Source: Polytrichum commune | Lineage: Eukaryota; Streptophyta; Polytrichopsida; Polytrichales; Polytrichaceae | Assembly (NCBI GenBank): GCA_950295325.1 | Contig: OX485804.1 | Span: 56,172,001 to 56,236,000 of the forward strand | Length of the DNA: 64,000 nt | Direction: 5' to 3' | Shown: one piece after another, positions 49,752-59,899 of the stretch | Numbering within the stretch: position 1 is the first letter of the stretch | Layout of the letters: each line of letters starts with the position of its first letter | Made by a program: the position numbers and the translations under genes | Notes under the pieces: generated by a model | Seen by the model: only the letters and a program-made list of their open reading frames with translations | What the model was told of the DNA's origin: nothing | Database searches by the model: none

Positions 49752-50330
49752 GTGGCTTTTTTTCCCATATTTCTTTGCAACTAGGCATTCAACCTTCCCT
49801 CCTCGTTCATTGTTACCTAAACATTAGCTGCACGTGAGTGTTGTTCACTTCCTGGTCGATTTAGAGGGTTCATCTGCTAAATCATGCCTTCATTTTTCAT
49901 AGTTGTTTGCAACAGTCCATTTAACTTTCCATCTTCATTTAATGTAACCTAATCATCAGCTGCATTACATCCTATCCATTTCCTACTGGGTTTAGGCTAG
50001 TGATATGCTAGGGTCTGATATCTTCTTTCATATTTCTTTGTAGTAGTCCATTCAACATTCACTCCTGATTTACTAAAACCTAATCTTTAGCTGCACTACA
50101 TCCTGTCCACTTCCTACTAGGCCCAGGGTATTCTAAGGACTCATTTCATGTTTCATATTAGCTTCTGCTAGTCCATCCAACCTTCCCCCTCCTCATTTAC
50201 TTCAACCTAATTATTAGCTGCACTACAGTGTCGTTGACATTCTGGTGGGTTTAGGTGAATTATCTGCTAAAATGTGCCTTCAGTTTAGGCATTTGTTTGC
50301 ATCAGACCATTCAACATTCGGCATGTTCAA
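48750..50330 (+). repeat. MULE left subterminal repeat array, unit about 131-137 bp
   Basis: Units built around TTTGCAACAATGCATTCAAC, CCTCCTGATTCATTGTTACC, AACATTAGCTGCA and CCTGGTCGATTTAGAGGGTT recur many times, becoming more diverged inward. The right arm holds the inverted equivalents (58535-58950). This also fills the long gap before the first ORF. Confidence 0.75.
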
Positions 50331-50675
50331 GCTTAATCTTGAGCACTTGGTTGTTAAATGGCTTAATCTCCGTTTTTGTCCAGTATCTTCAACGCCACAT
50401 GACAATAACGTGCACGCACGGTGGTTACAGTAGGTGTCTGCCATACGTGTAGCGTACAATACTGTAACATGTCGCATTCTCCGGTCTTTTCGCGGTCCTT
50501 TTTATGCAGTTTAGGGATTCCTGTAAGCACAGATTGCACTTTTTTGTATTCTGCTATGTGTTTCCTGCATTATATGTGTTGTTGTCATTTGGGTTTCTTG
50601 GAAGTAGTGCACTCATGTACTCTCAGATTCTAGGGTTCAGGGTGTGTAGGTGGAGCTTGCAGGCAGTGTGTTAGG

Positions 50676-53600
50676 ATGGCCGTTGATGCTGTCCCTCCTC
50701 CGGAGAGCTTCGACGACCTGCATCCTCGGCCCTTGCGCCATATTCCCCGTCCTGTCCTAGGGCCTCTGAGTGCGTTGTTTATGGCTATTGATTCACATTC
50801 TTCTTTGCAGGATATGGCTTTCCAGTCAGAAGCGGCTATGGCAGATGACGACGAGGTGGTGTTCTACGTCAACAGGGATTCAGCGGGGTGGGTGGAGCAA
50901 CATGTCAGGCGAAGAGTCTATATTGAGTTGAAGTTGGAGTCGACTCGCAACCGCACTCGAAATACTCACAAGGCCAGAGACGATTGGTTGTGCCTCTACT
51001 GCAGAGGATCCTTTCCTAGCAAGCTGCGGCTCACAGATCACAGAGTTGGAGGCTGCCCATGTGGACCTGTCACATCGACTGGAGCGAAGTGGCAACTTCC
51101 TGTCTACCCAAATTTGAAGACTGCAAAACAAGGTAAGGACCTTAAACTTGCACTGCAACGCGGGGAGGGATCTGTGTGGGACAACCTCCACGACAAAGAG
51201 GTTTGGCTAGACCTAAACCCTGAACTTAGGGATGTCACTCTGCCTCCCCCCGGAGCCAGAGTGCAAGAGCGTTGGTTCATGGAGGCGACGCTGGAATCTC
51301 TAACGGCGTATCCCGCACCAAGAACAGATTTCCGTCCACAACCAAAGTGCAAAGCGCCACTCCCTCCCAGGCGAGACCCTACTCCACGTGCGCCAGCAGC
51401 TTTCGTGGACCTTCCAGATGACTCAAGCGACGAGCCACAAGTGCCACCTGCTCGGCAGAAAAAGCGGAGCCATGCGGAAATGGCGGAGGGCCACCCCGTC
51501 TACCATTCCAGCAGGCAGTTCAGAGCAGAGCACCGGAAACAGAGCCATGGGCAGCCGCGACAGAGTGCTGCCGGAGCAGAGCACCGGAAACAGAGCCATG
51601 GGCAGTCGCGACAGAGTGCTGCCGGAGATGGGCGAGCGCCGACCCCTCCGCGATTTGGGCATCCTTCGGCTTCTGGCCACAGAGGTCCACCTCTCTACCC
51701 CATTTCCGTTACACCGATCCAAACACGCAGCCCCTCACCACAGGGCTCTGCGATTTTGGCGACTCTTCCTCCTGTACTCTATGTTCCACCCTCTCCTACT
51801 GCGCACTCTCCTGCTTCCCATGTGCCTCCCTTTCCTGCTGCTCCCTTTCCTGCTTCTCCCTCTGCTACTGCAGCCTCTCATGGTACTCCTTCTGCTGCTG
51901 CTCCCTTTTTTGCTGCTCCCTCTCCCTCTGCGTATGTGCCTCCTTCCCCGCCTGCTTATGCGCCACCCTCTCTTCCTGCTGCGCATGTCCCGACCGATGA
52001 GCCTACGCCACCTGTTGCCCATATGGAGACCCCAAGAGGGGAGCATGATTTGGCAACGGGCCTTCGAAACGAGCGACATGCTTTCTACATGAAAGCCACA
52101 AGTGTTGCGCGCGGCACTGTGAAGATGGATACTCCGAAACCACCCCTAAGGCCCCCAATCCAACCCCCCGGCTTGTTCCATTTGTTGGCATGTGGATTGC
52201 TGGTTTTCAATTTGGAGCACGGCAAATTTGATGACTTCGAGGCGGAAGTTGCAGAATGGAAAAACCACCCAGCGGCCATGGACAAATTGTTTGCCGCATA
52301 CGGCAGGTTTCATCTTCCTTCCCATCAGGTAACAAGTCAATGTTTTCCCTCCCTGCAATTTACGATATTCTGCATTTGCTCTTTAGGACTATTAGGAAAA
52401 TGTTTTCAGTGTGGAGTATAATCATGTTGTCTGGCTTGTTGTCTCTTTGTTTGTAACATCTATTGAGGTGTCGACATGAACTCGTAACATGTGTGACCGG
52501 TTATTAATGAACTCGTAACGTGTTTTTTAGCTGTTATTGAACTCCTCACATGTACTATGCTCGTAACATGTACTGTACTTGTTGTTGCAGGGCAAGGAAG
52601 AAGTAACACCGCCAATCACAGAGGCTGTGGTGGGGGTCGTCACGAGGATTGCGGAGGCTCCTCACGCCATGGAGGTGGAGATTGCTGATCTCATTGCTTA
52701 CGTCCAAGACATCTTCGTCGTGCGGGAGGTGGCGAGAGATCGAAAGCGGTGGGAGGATGACCGCCTCAAAAAAATCAGCGAAGCCATCGCCAAAGCAATG
52801 AAGGAGTGGGATGATGAGCATTACCCGCGTCTCCTACAAGCTTATTGGGGTTGGCACCCATTCTATTCCTCTTTTCTTGCCAACCCTCTGTGTGTGAACT
52901 TCTTACCCACGTACCCTTTGTTACATTCAGCCGTTGAGGGTTGGGATGTACATGAAGTCGTATTGCAACAATCCCAGGTTACAAGGGTGTACCCGGTGCC
53001 ATGGTCCGTCCTGCTGCTGAGATGTTTTCTTAAGTATTATACCCCATTGCCCCCAGTGCTATTACACCCGCAGAATGGACTCACCGGAGCGAACATTACA
53101 AAATGGTTGAGGGACGCAAAAGAGGTCGAGGGGGATGGCCCCAAAGCTTGGCGTTTGGCAACTTCACACTTGAAAGAAGAAGGTTTCTTGTTGTTTGCAA
53201 GTGCCAGGCCGGTGGATTCGAAACACCAGTGGGTTGCAGATGTAGAGGCTGCTTGGTTTAATTTGAGAAATCCCAGCCCCCAATGGTGGAAGGAGTTACG
53301 GCATTGGTGCAACTCAACCCAGTTTAGGGCTGTGCAAGACATGGCCCTCCATGACAAGCAATTGTGGATGAATGCATGGGTGATGCGGATTCCTCCCACT
53401 TCGTCTGCACCCTCCCTTGCACGTTACGAGTGCTGGTTACAATACCGAGAGGAGCTGGACATTGGATATGTCCTCGCCGACCCAGGTAAATTTGTGGACA
53501 TTCAGTTGTAACATGTATCATTTTTTTAAACATATCTTCCACATGTGACAAACATAACAATCACAATGTCTGTATTGGTGGGCAGATGGTATGGTCACAC

Positions 53601-53737
53601 CGCTGGCACCCACAGAGTACTTGTACGAGCTCCGGGCTATTGCAGAGAACATCACCAGTCAACGTTGCCAAGATGCGGACGTACACAAACCACAAACCAC
53701 CCTCCTCGAAGAGGACATTCATCATTGTGAGCAGTAG
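50676..53737 (+). CDS. MULE-borne gene of unknown family with a C2HC zinc finger (putative accessory protein)
   Basis: Three exons join in frame: 50676-52328, 52591-53485 and 53586-53737, giving 899 residues. The start is the first ATG of the long frame. A zinc-finger-like Cys106-x2-Cys109-x12-His122-x4-Cys127 motif is visible. A basic RQKKRSH stretch could be a nuclear localisation signal. Exon 1 carries a 51-bp in-frame duplication (EHRKQSHGQ...QSAAG, about 51526-51627), then a long Pro/Ala/Ser-rich linker (about residues 355-455). Exons 2-3 encode a Trp-rich, mainly helical-looking region (KEEVTPPITEAVVG, GWHPFYSSFLANP, QWWKELRHWCNS). I do not recognise the family, and it does not resemble maize MURB from memory. 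It is transcribed inward from the left arm, convergent with the transposase. It could be a DNA-binding accessory protein or a captured host gene. Confidence 0.75.
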
Positions 53738-53800
53738 GTTACAAATGCTACCACCGCCAATACGAGTTGCGATCCTAGCATACGAGAAGCGTCGGAGGTT

Positions 53801-54175
53801 GTGCGGCCGTTGGTAGAACCAGAATCCAAACACATGGCTAATGATCCCCCCTCCGCGGATGTAGGCCCCGTTGGACCCGCATGGCACATACCTATGACTC
53901 AAGAGAGGACTTTGCAGGACTTGCCCAGTCAATTGGAATTGGACTGGCAAGATTCGGTGCCATCTACTCCCACGGCCTCGCCTGCTGCAATTCGGGTGTC
54001 ATCTACTCCCACGGCATCGCCAGCTACTCCCACGGCCTCGCCTGCTGCAATTGCGGAGGAACTCGGAGCGGTAGGGCCATCTCAGGTTGTCGAACCACAT
54101 GTAGTAGTGGCCGTCGACACGTTTGCTGAAGTATCACAGATTGCAGCAGAGGTTGTCATGGATGCTACTCAGTAG
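53801..54175 (+). CDS. open frame after the zinc-finger gene, possible further exon
   Basis: A 124-codon frame rich in Thr/Pro/Ser/Ala, with a STPTASPAA repeat encoded by a small minisatellite (about 53964-54053). It could be a 3' exon of the upstream gene: a GTGAGC donor at 53727 and a nearby AG would skip the stop at 53735 with a very short intron. The simpler model ends at 53737. No family recognised. Confidence 0.3.
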   Translation: MRPLVEPESKHMANDPPSADVGPVGPAWHIPMTQERTLQDLPSQLELDWQDSVPSTPTASPAAIRVSSTPTASPATPTASPAAIAEELGAVGPSQVVEPHVVVAVDTFAEVSQIAAEVVMDATQ

Positions 54176-54959
54176 ATGCTAGGTTACAGGTTTAGATACA
54201 TTTTACATGTGTGGACAATTGTTAGTGCAGTCATAGACTTGGTGGGAATTAGTGATTGGGTGGGCCTTCAATAGAAGGACATGGAAAAATAGAGTTCATA
54301 CACAGGGAAACACCCTAAACCCCAAATCTGTACTTTGTGTAACATGTGTAACATGGCCCATATTGTTTACTGGAGATAGAATGTCAATCTTCTTGTCTAC
54401 CCAGTCGACCAGACTCTGGACCTTGTGTGCTGCTTTCAGTTCTTGCACGCTACATCTACTGTACCCGTAATTTCACTGCGAAGTTCAGTTGCGAGTGGTG
54501 CGTGTTGAGTGCCACGGTTAGTAAGGGTTGAATTTTTAACTTGTTACTTGCATGCAGTCGGCTAGAAGTAACCTGTGGAAAGTATGTTACGACTTCAATT
54601 GCAGTTAAGTAATGCATTACTGGGTGCTCGTAACATGCGGTATAGCCTGGACGCAAGTAAGTAAGATGTACATGAATGTTCAATTTCGCGTAACATGTAC
54701 TAACTGAAGTCCAAGAGTTTTGTTAGCGAGAGAGAGAGAGACAGAGAGGCAATGTTACATACATACAGAGGTTCATAGGGGGAGGAGCTATACGATCTCA
54801 CAGCAACAAAAAGAGTAGCTATGGAGTTTAGTTGAAATGTATTACACGCCGAGCAGAGTATGTTACGGCTTCAAGTGCAGTTCAGTTCTGAATTGAAAAA
54901 TGATGCACAACTTGAGTGGGCATGGCAGGCTTTTGGAGGTTGGAGAATAAGGGTATATG
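54176..54959. other. MULE middle region, non-coding, rich in GTAACATG words
   Basis: No supported gene. GTAACATG or close variants recur (for example near 54340, 54350, 54632, 54690), with a GA microsatellite near 54728-54747. Confidence 0.5.
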
Positions 54960-55442
54960 CTATAATAAAATACAAACGGTTGAAGAGTAACCTTCGCTAC
55001 AAATGTAACACTCAAACTGGGAAAGTCTGTCATTCATTTGAAAACATTCAGAATGTAACATAGCAATGTCACTGAAATTCAAACTAAGGAGCCCAACTTG
55101 GCTATACACCTTAATTGGTCGTTGGTATGCCAGCAGCGGGCCGTGTGGGGAAGGCGTCACTGTAGGTGGCGGGGTGGTGAGCTGTTGGACAGCCTGAGCA
55201 TGTCGTCGCCTCAGTCGGGCGCCCTGCGCTGGTGATAGTGCCCCATGCACGAGAAGTTTGGGGGTAGTGGATGCCGGAACTTCGGCCACGGACTGGTCTT
55301 CGGCGAGGCGCAGAGGACTTGTTGGCGGTGTGTAGAACTCCTCATCGCTGGACATGTCAAAAACTGGTCCAATGACATCGGGGCACCTTTGGAACCATTT
55401 CCAAACAACAGCACTTATGCGTGCTACGTGAAGCGATGCCAT
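54960..55442 (-). CDS. possible small third MULE gene (160 aa), unknown function
   Basis: A minus-strand frame opening with ATG at 55442 and ending at 54960. A TATA-like CATATAAACG lies at 55531-55540, about 90 bp upstream, a sensible distance for a promoter plus short leader. The protein has a Ser/Asp/Glu then Thr/Pro-rich middle (SSDEEFYTPPTSPLRLAE), a basic ARLRRRHAQAV segment and a Cys-containing tail. The last part may be intronic. It lies between the ends of the two larger genes. No family recognised, so this is a tentative call. Confidence 0.4.
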   Translation of the reverse strand: MASLHVARISAVVWKWFQRCPDVIGPVFDMSSDEEFYTPPTSPLRLAEDQSVAEVPASTTPKLLVHGALSPAQGARLRRRHAQAVQQLTTPPPTVTPSPHGPLLAYQRPIKVYSQVGLLSLNFSDIAMLHSECFQMNDRLSQFECYICSEGYSSTVCILL

Positions 55443-55530
55443 GGTGTAGGGAATGAAGTAGTTGGAAGCAAAATGACATAAGGCGGGGCAACAAGATAGG
55501 GTGGAAGTGTAGAAGAGGAAACCGTCACGG

Positions 55531-55540
55531 CGTTTATATG
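55531..55540 (-). promoter_or_regulatory. candidate TATA box for the small third MULE gene
   Basis: CATATAAACG read on the minus strand, about 90 bp before the ATG at 55442, in a locally GC-rich setting where a chance TATA is less likely. Confidence 0.4.
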
Positions 55541-55636
55541 GGCTCAGGTGGAAGTTCCTAACACATGTGCCAAAACCCTAAACATGCGCCTCCTCTGTAA
55601 CATGTTCATGTTACATGGCAATGTTACACAGCATGT

Positions 55637-58423
55637 CTACCTCTGACGTTCCAGAAAGTCCTTCCTCCGCTTCAGAGACATGTTGCTGCCATCGTCGTTG
55701 GGGCTGAAATGTAGTTCCACTTGTGATGGCTCCACCAAGCCATGTTTCATTTGAGCCAATAGTGTTTGTTGTTTCCCCCGCACGATGTGGAAGTCAGCCA
55801 GGAGATGTTTTAGCAAGAAAGTATCCCCCCTGGCAGCATCCATGAATTCGGTAGCAAGGTTACGGACAGTGGATTCCATGTCCTCCCCACATGGGGTCAT
55901 GCGTTCGCCAACAGTAACTTGCAGACCGGTTGCGGAAGTGGAAGATGGTTCTGTATCCTCACATTCCCCTGGGAAATGTACGACCGGATCCAACATGTTC
56001 ACGCGACCTCCCTCACATGTGCCTGAAAGGGATCCGCAGTAACGTGTGATTGTTCCTTCAGCAAGTTCGGGATGGAGTATCATGAGGACTTTTATCTGAT
56101 GTTTGCATATGTTGCCCTTAAGTGCCCACACACAATCGCAACAACCCCATTCGCACTCCGGGCTATACACAGAGTATAACTTGGTTGCGTTGTTCATGGA
56201 CGTTACCAATGCTGGACCGTCGGTTGCAATAGGGAGGGTGACACAACTGTCAGGGATTTCCCTAGCTTTCAGCACCGCGTTGATAACAAATTGCTCTTGT
56301 TTCAAGTTTGGGACAAACCCATGTTGTTTCCTCATTGCCTAGTACCAGTAGTGGGAGAGAATTTCCTCTGTCAACTCGTATATGACCCAATCCAAGCGAC
56401 GTCCATGCGCTCTACCTTTTGATGCACGCAATGTGGCTTTGAGGTTTGAGTGGTAGCTCTCAATTGCCGCATTTGTGTCCTGACCAGCATATGACAAGTT
56501 ACGATGGCCAACAACCCACATATGAGTCTTGTCTGCCCATTGTCTGTCAAAATAAGCCCAGAAATTGCTCACAATGGGGAAGCTATCTCTAAGAGCATTC
56601 AATTGCCGAATGGCCCAAGGCCCCATTCCATCTCCTGGGGGGCACTTCGTGTCGTACATAATACGACCCAAACCCTTGAGCACAGCAGCCCGTATAGCAT
56701 GGTCTTTGATTTTCACGATCGCTTGCTTCAACCATGCACGACGAACATGCCAGAGGCACAAGAAAACTTTAACTCCAGGCCAGACGGATTGCAATCCACC
56801 AATCTCAGCTTGCGCACAATCCGTAATGAATGCATTCGGAGCCCAATCATGTTGTAGGGACGTCAATTTTTTCGCAAGTGCCTCCATCCATGGCTCAAGA
56901 TCAGGTTGTTTGGAACTAGACGTAATAATGTACGCCACAGGCACTCCATTCAACCAGTCATCAAACACCATGAAGGTGTACAATGGAAACTGCAAGGGGA
57001 AACAAAACAACATGTTACGATTTCAATTTCTGAAAAAAACCAAGCGTGTTACAGCAAACCTGCTAGTATGGACATGGTCTGTAACATGATGACAGTGGGT
57101 GTATGGTTCAAACAGACCTTATTTTCATTAGTTGCAAATGTGGCGTCAATGGAGACGGCTTTTTTGTGCCCGTGCTTTAGCATCATCTCTTCTTGCCAAG
57201 ACGTCTGAATGCCAATTGTGAATGGCATATTATCACGTGTAATAGCCCCCCGAACATGTACGCCTGACTCCTTGTAGTAGAACACAAGAGAGGGATGTTC
57301 CTGCACCCACATGCGTACAGATTTTGCGTCATTGTTGTCGCGTTTGTAGGTTTCAATTGCGAGATGCCCGGCGACATTACGGATATCCTGCTCAGAAATA
57401 AAGAGGTCTCGGGTGAGCTCCTCCCCTTGCTCGCACGCTTCCATGAAGCGTTTTCGGTGTTTTCCCATTATTTGGGGGACCGACAAACCCAACCGCAAAT
57501 GACACATGATGAATTCCCGTACTTGCACTGAGAGATGGCATAAGAATCTACTCTTATAGCCAATCTTTGTAGACCCATGGCAGAATATCCCATTCAGGTT
57601 AACATGCTTCATTTCATGGTATGTTATTTCTGTAATTAAGGGCTGCAGGTACAATTGTTTCACCACAAATCTACACTGGCACCCCCTTCGTTGTCCTGAT
57701 CCACGCATCCTGGCTGATGTGCGTGGTCCTGTGTGGCCTTTCCCGTTTGCAACATATTTGCCCTTCACGTCGAGCTTTCGTTTCTTCTGTAACATGTCCT
57801 TTGTAACCTCTGGTATGTGCGAGGCATTGTCATTTGGCCCATACTGACAATGATACCTGGTAGTCGAGCATGGAGTGAACAACATAAGTCAGATTTATAT
57901 GGGAACATATAAGATGTAGTTCTGTAACATGAAAACTTGCACAATGGAATTCAAAATACATGTTACAAACTCACCTCATGACGGTGGAGTAGCTGTTCCA
58001 ACGGGGGAACGTGAGTTTCCCCCGTTGATTCAACGGAGTGCCTTGGCAAACAAACTTGCAGGGTCCATCAATGCGCGCTTCCTCACCTTTCACGAAATCA
58101 TGTACTCTTACCCATGGTATGTACGCCACCGAAACTGGACCATGAGACCTCCGACCGTCCCACCTCCCTTTCGCGCGGATCTGGGTAGCCCACGTGAGAT
58201 CCTTGTGCATGAAACTGCCTGGTTCAGGTGTCTGGACTAAACTGCGGAGACGCTCAAAGTCCGCCTTGTGTACCTCCAGGTATGTGGAGTCGTAGGAAGG
58301 CTCTACGCCACGGGACATACGATTTGCATGTTCAAAGCCTACATGTTCACCTGGAAGAAGTTGTGCGTCGGTATGCAATGCACCACATGACTCAACAACG
58401 CCGTCATTGACACAGTCACCCAT
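55637..58423 (-). pseudogene. MULE transposase (MuDRA-like), one in-frame TAG
   Basis: Three exons on the minus strand: 58423-57975, 57856-57118 and 56989-55637, all GT-AG and in phase, 847 codons including both stops. The joined sequence reads DATFATNENK|FPLYTFMVFDDW across intron 2, the classic MULE signature. The DDE acids are Asp387 (SIDATF), Asp453 (FITDCAQAE) and Glu573 (NAAIESYHSN). CLWHVRRAWLK is the conserved C..H segment. A SWIM zinc finger (CDCVWALKGNICKHQ) lies near the C terminus. Codon 613 (56341-56339) is TAG, between HYWY and AMRKQHGF, in the same frame as what follows, so it looks like a single nonsense mutation that removes the SWIM domain. Otherwise the gene is intact. It is transcribed inward from the right arm, convergent with the zinc-finger gene. 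Confidence 0.9.
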
Positions 58424-58534
58424 TTAGGTCTATATACCTCTATGGAAGAGACCTGCCCGGTACCAGTACAGGAGTTGAAAGAAAATCGATGCTTGAACCC
58501 AGATCTGGAATTATGTGTGAAAAATGCCACCAGG

Positions 58535-58950
58535 GAGTGAAGGACACTGTGGGGCAGCTAGTGTTTAGGTGGCATGAATGAGGAGGGAAGGTGCAGTTGG
58601 TCTGTTGCAAAGAAATATGGAAAATGTAACCCCACTCTAGCAAATCATTGCTCTAGATCCATCAGGAAGCGAAGAACATTGTAGTGCAGCTATTGATTAG
58701 GTAACAATGAATCAGGAGGTCCGGTTGAATGGACTGTTGCAAACAAATATGAACAATGAAGCCCCACTCTAGCAAATCATTGCTCTAAACCCACGCTAGA
58801 GTGGAGGAGAGTGTACTGCTCCTAATAATTAGGTTACAGTTGATGAGGAGGGAAGGTTGAATAGAATGTTGCAAAGAAATTTGAAAACCGAAGCCACAGA
58901 TTGGCGCATCATTCTTTGATTCCCATCAATCCCTGCAAGACACTGTAGTG
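58535..58950 (-). repeat. MULE right subterminal repeat array
   Basis: Three diverged units of about 131-132 bp, marked by CAAATCATTGCTCTA at 58641 and 58773 and a weaker version near 58905. Each has GTTGCAAA(G/C)AAAT and GAATGA(A)GAGGGAAGGT-like words. They are the inverted counterparts of the left-arm array. Confidence 0.7.
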
Positions 58951-59039
58951 CGGCAATAGTCCAAGATGGCTAATCCTGCTTGTAATCCCGTCCCTGCATC
59001 GATGTTGGGATCGCAATGTTGTGCTGTTGGAGGCGGCAG

Positions 59040-59200
59040 ACCTCCGAAGCGTGCAGGTTACAAGAAAAAGAGGCGTCGCTTTAGGAGGCGGTTTAAATAC
59101 ATATTTCAAAACGCCTCACCTCGATGGGTGGATGCCGCCCATGCAGGTTACAAAGAAAGAGGGGCGTCGCTTTAGGAGGCGGTTTAAATACATATTTCAA
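59040..59200 (-). repeat. 91-bp tandem duplication inside the MULE right arm
   Basis: GCGTCGCTTTAGGAGGCGGT occurs at 59073 and again at 59164. The left arm has only one copy. After the extra unit, pairing with the left arm resumes (CCTCCGAAGCGTGCAGGTTA). Confidence 0.85.
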
Positions 59201-59568
59201 AAGGCCTCACCTCGATGGGTGGATGCCGCCCATGGTCTCCATGGGATGGTATGGTAGAGGCAGATGGGATGTACCCGTAACAAGACCCCGAGCATGCCAT
59301 CCGCATGCATGACACGTCCCATCGGCGAGGACGACGCCTCCGTGGATGATCGGGACCCACAGGCGGACAGCGTGGCGGTCCACCGCGTCCTCGGCGCCTC
59401 AACGGACAGGCTGGCATGTCCAGCGAGGCACTTTGGCCCGGGGCGGCAGGGGACCGGTTGCGGGCGGGGGCGGGTCCCGGGGGTTGAGGGTCTGCTGCTC
59501 TGTAGAGGCTCTGACAGGCCTCGATGTGTGCGCCGCATTCAACTCTATTGGGTTTGGTAATGTTAGGG
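59142..59568 (-). repeat. MULE right terminal inverted repeat
   Basis: The inverted partner of 48012-48437, ending TTTGGTAATGTTAGGG next to the target duplication. GC-rich. Confidence 0.92.
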
Positions 59569-59577
59569 TATGATCAG
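59569..59577. repeat. 9-bp target site duplication, right
   Basis: TATGATCAG, identical to 48003-48011. Confidence 0.95.
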
Positions 59578-59689
59578 AGCCACTTATCTTGAAGATACAT
59601 GAATCCTACGAAGGGTCTTTTGAAAGCATTTCAGAATGCGAGCCCGGCATGCAAGTTCATTGTAGGCCATGAGAGCAAAATCTAGAAGA

Positions 59690-59757
59690 AGAACTCCAGT
59701 CCCCGTTAGGGGGCCGGAGTGACTAGAGTGTTTGTTCGTAGAACATCCTTGGCCATA
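59690..59757. repeat. dispersed palindrome, copy 3 (inverted orientation)
   Basis: ACTCCAGTCCCC..GGGGGCCGGAGT at 59693-59720, with AGAAGAAGA on one side and GACTAGAGTGTTTGTTCGTA on the other. Read in reverse these match the flanks of the palindrome at 5676-5732 (CTACGAACATACACTTTATT). Confidence 0.5.
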
Positions 59758-59851
59758 CCCCAGGGTAATGGCGTTAGGTGTAATACTACTTCACCCTTTG
59801 TAGGGAGTAGACACTATGTTAGTGACACGTGGTTTTACCGGTGAACCGGTA

Positions 59852-59899
<48 letters not shown>

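Larger units (their letters stand above)
48012..59568. mobile_element. Mutator-like element (MULE), 11,557 bp, with two convergent genes
   Basis: The termini are CCCTAACATTACCAAACCC and its exact inverted complement, flanked by the identical 9-bp TATGATCAG. The long inverted repeats of about 426 bp are almost identical (a handful of differences). Inside are subterminal repeat arrays on both arms, a zinc-finger gene on the plus strand (50676-53737), a spliced MULE transposase gene on the minus strand (58423 to 55637) and possibly a small third gene (55442 to 54960). The exact target duplication and near-identical arms point to a fairly recent insertion. The convergent plan recalls maize MuDR. 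Confidence 0.95.

Noticed and set aside
51388..52092. 234-codon Leu-rich frame inside the zinc-finger gene
   Set aside because: It is the out-of-frame reading of the Pro/Ala/Ser-rich linker. The annotated frame continues across phase-consistent introns; this one does not.
56339..56341. TAG as a programmed readthrough codon or a tiny intron
   Set aside because: The following bases do not match the known readthrough context, and the only nearby GT..AG pair would give an impossibly short intron. Left open pending sibling copies.
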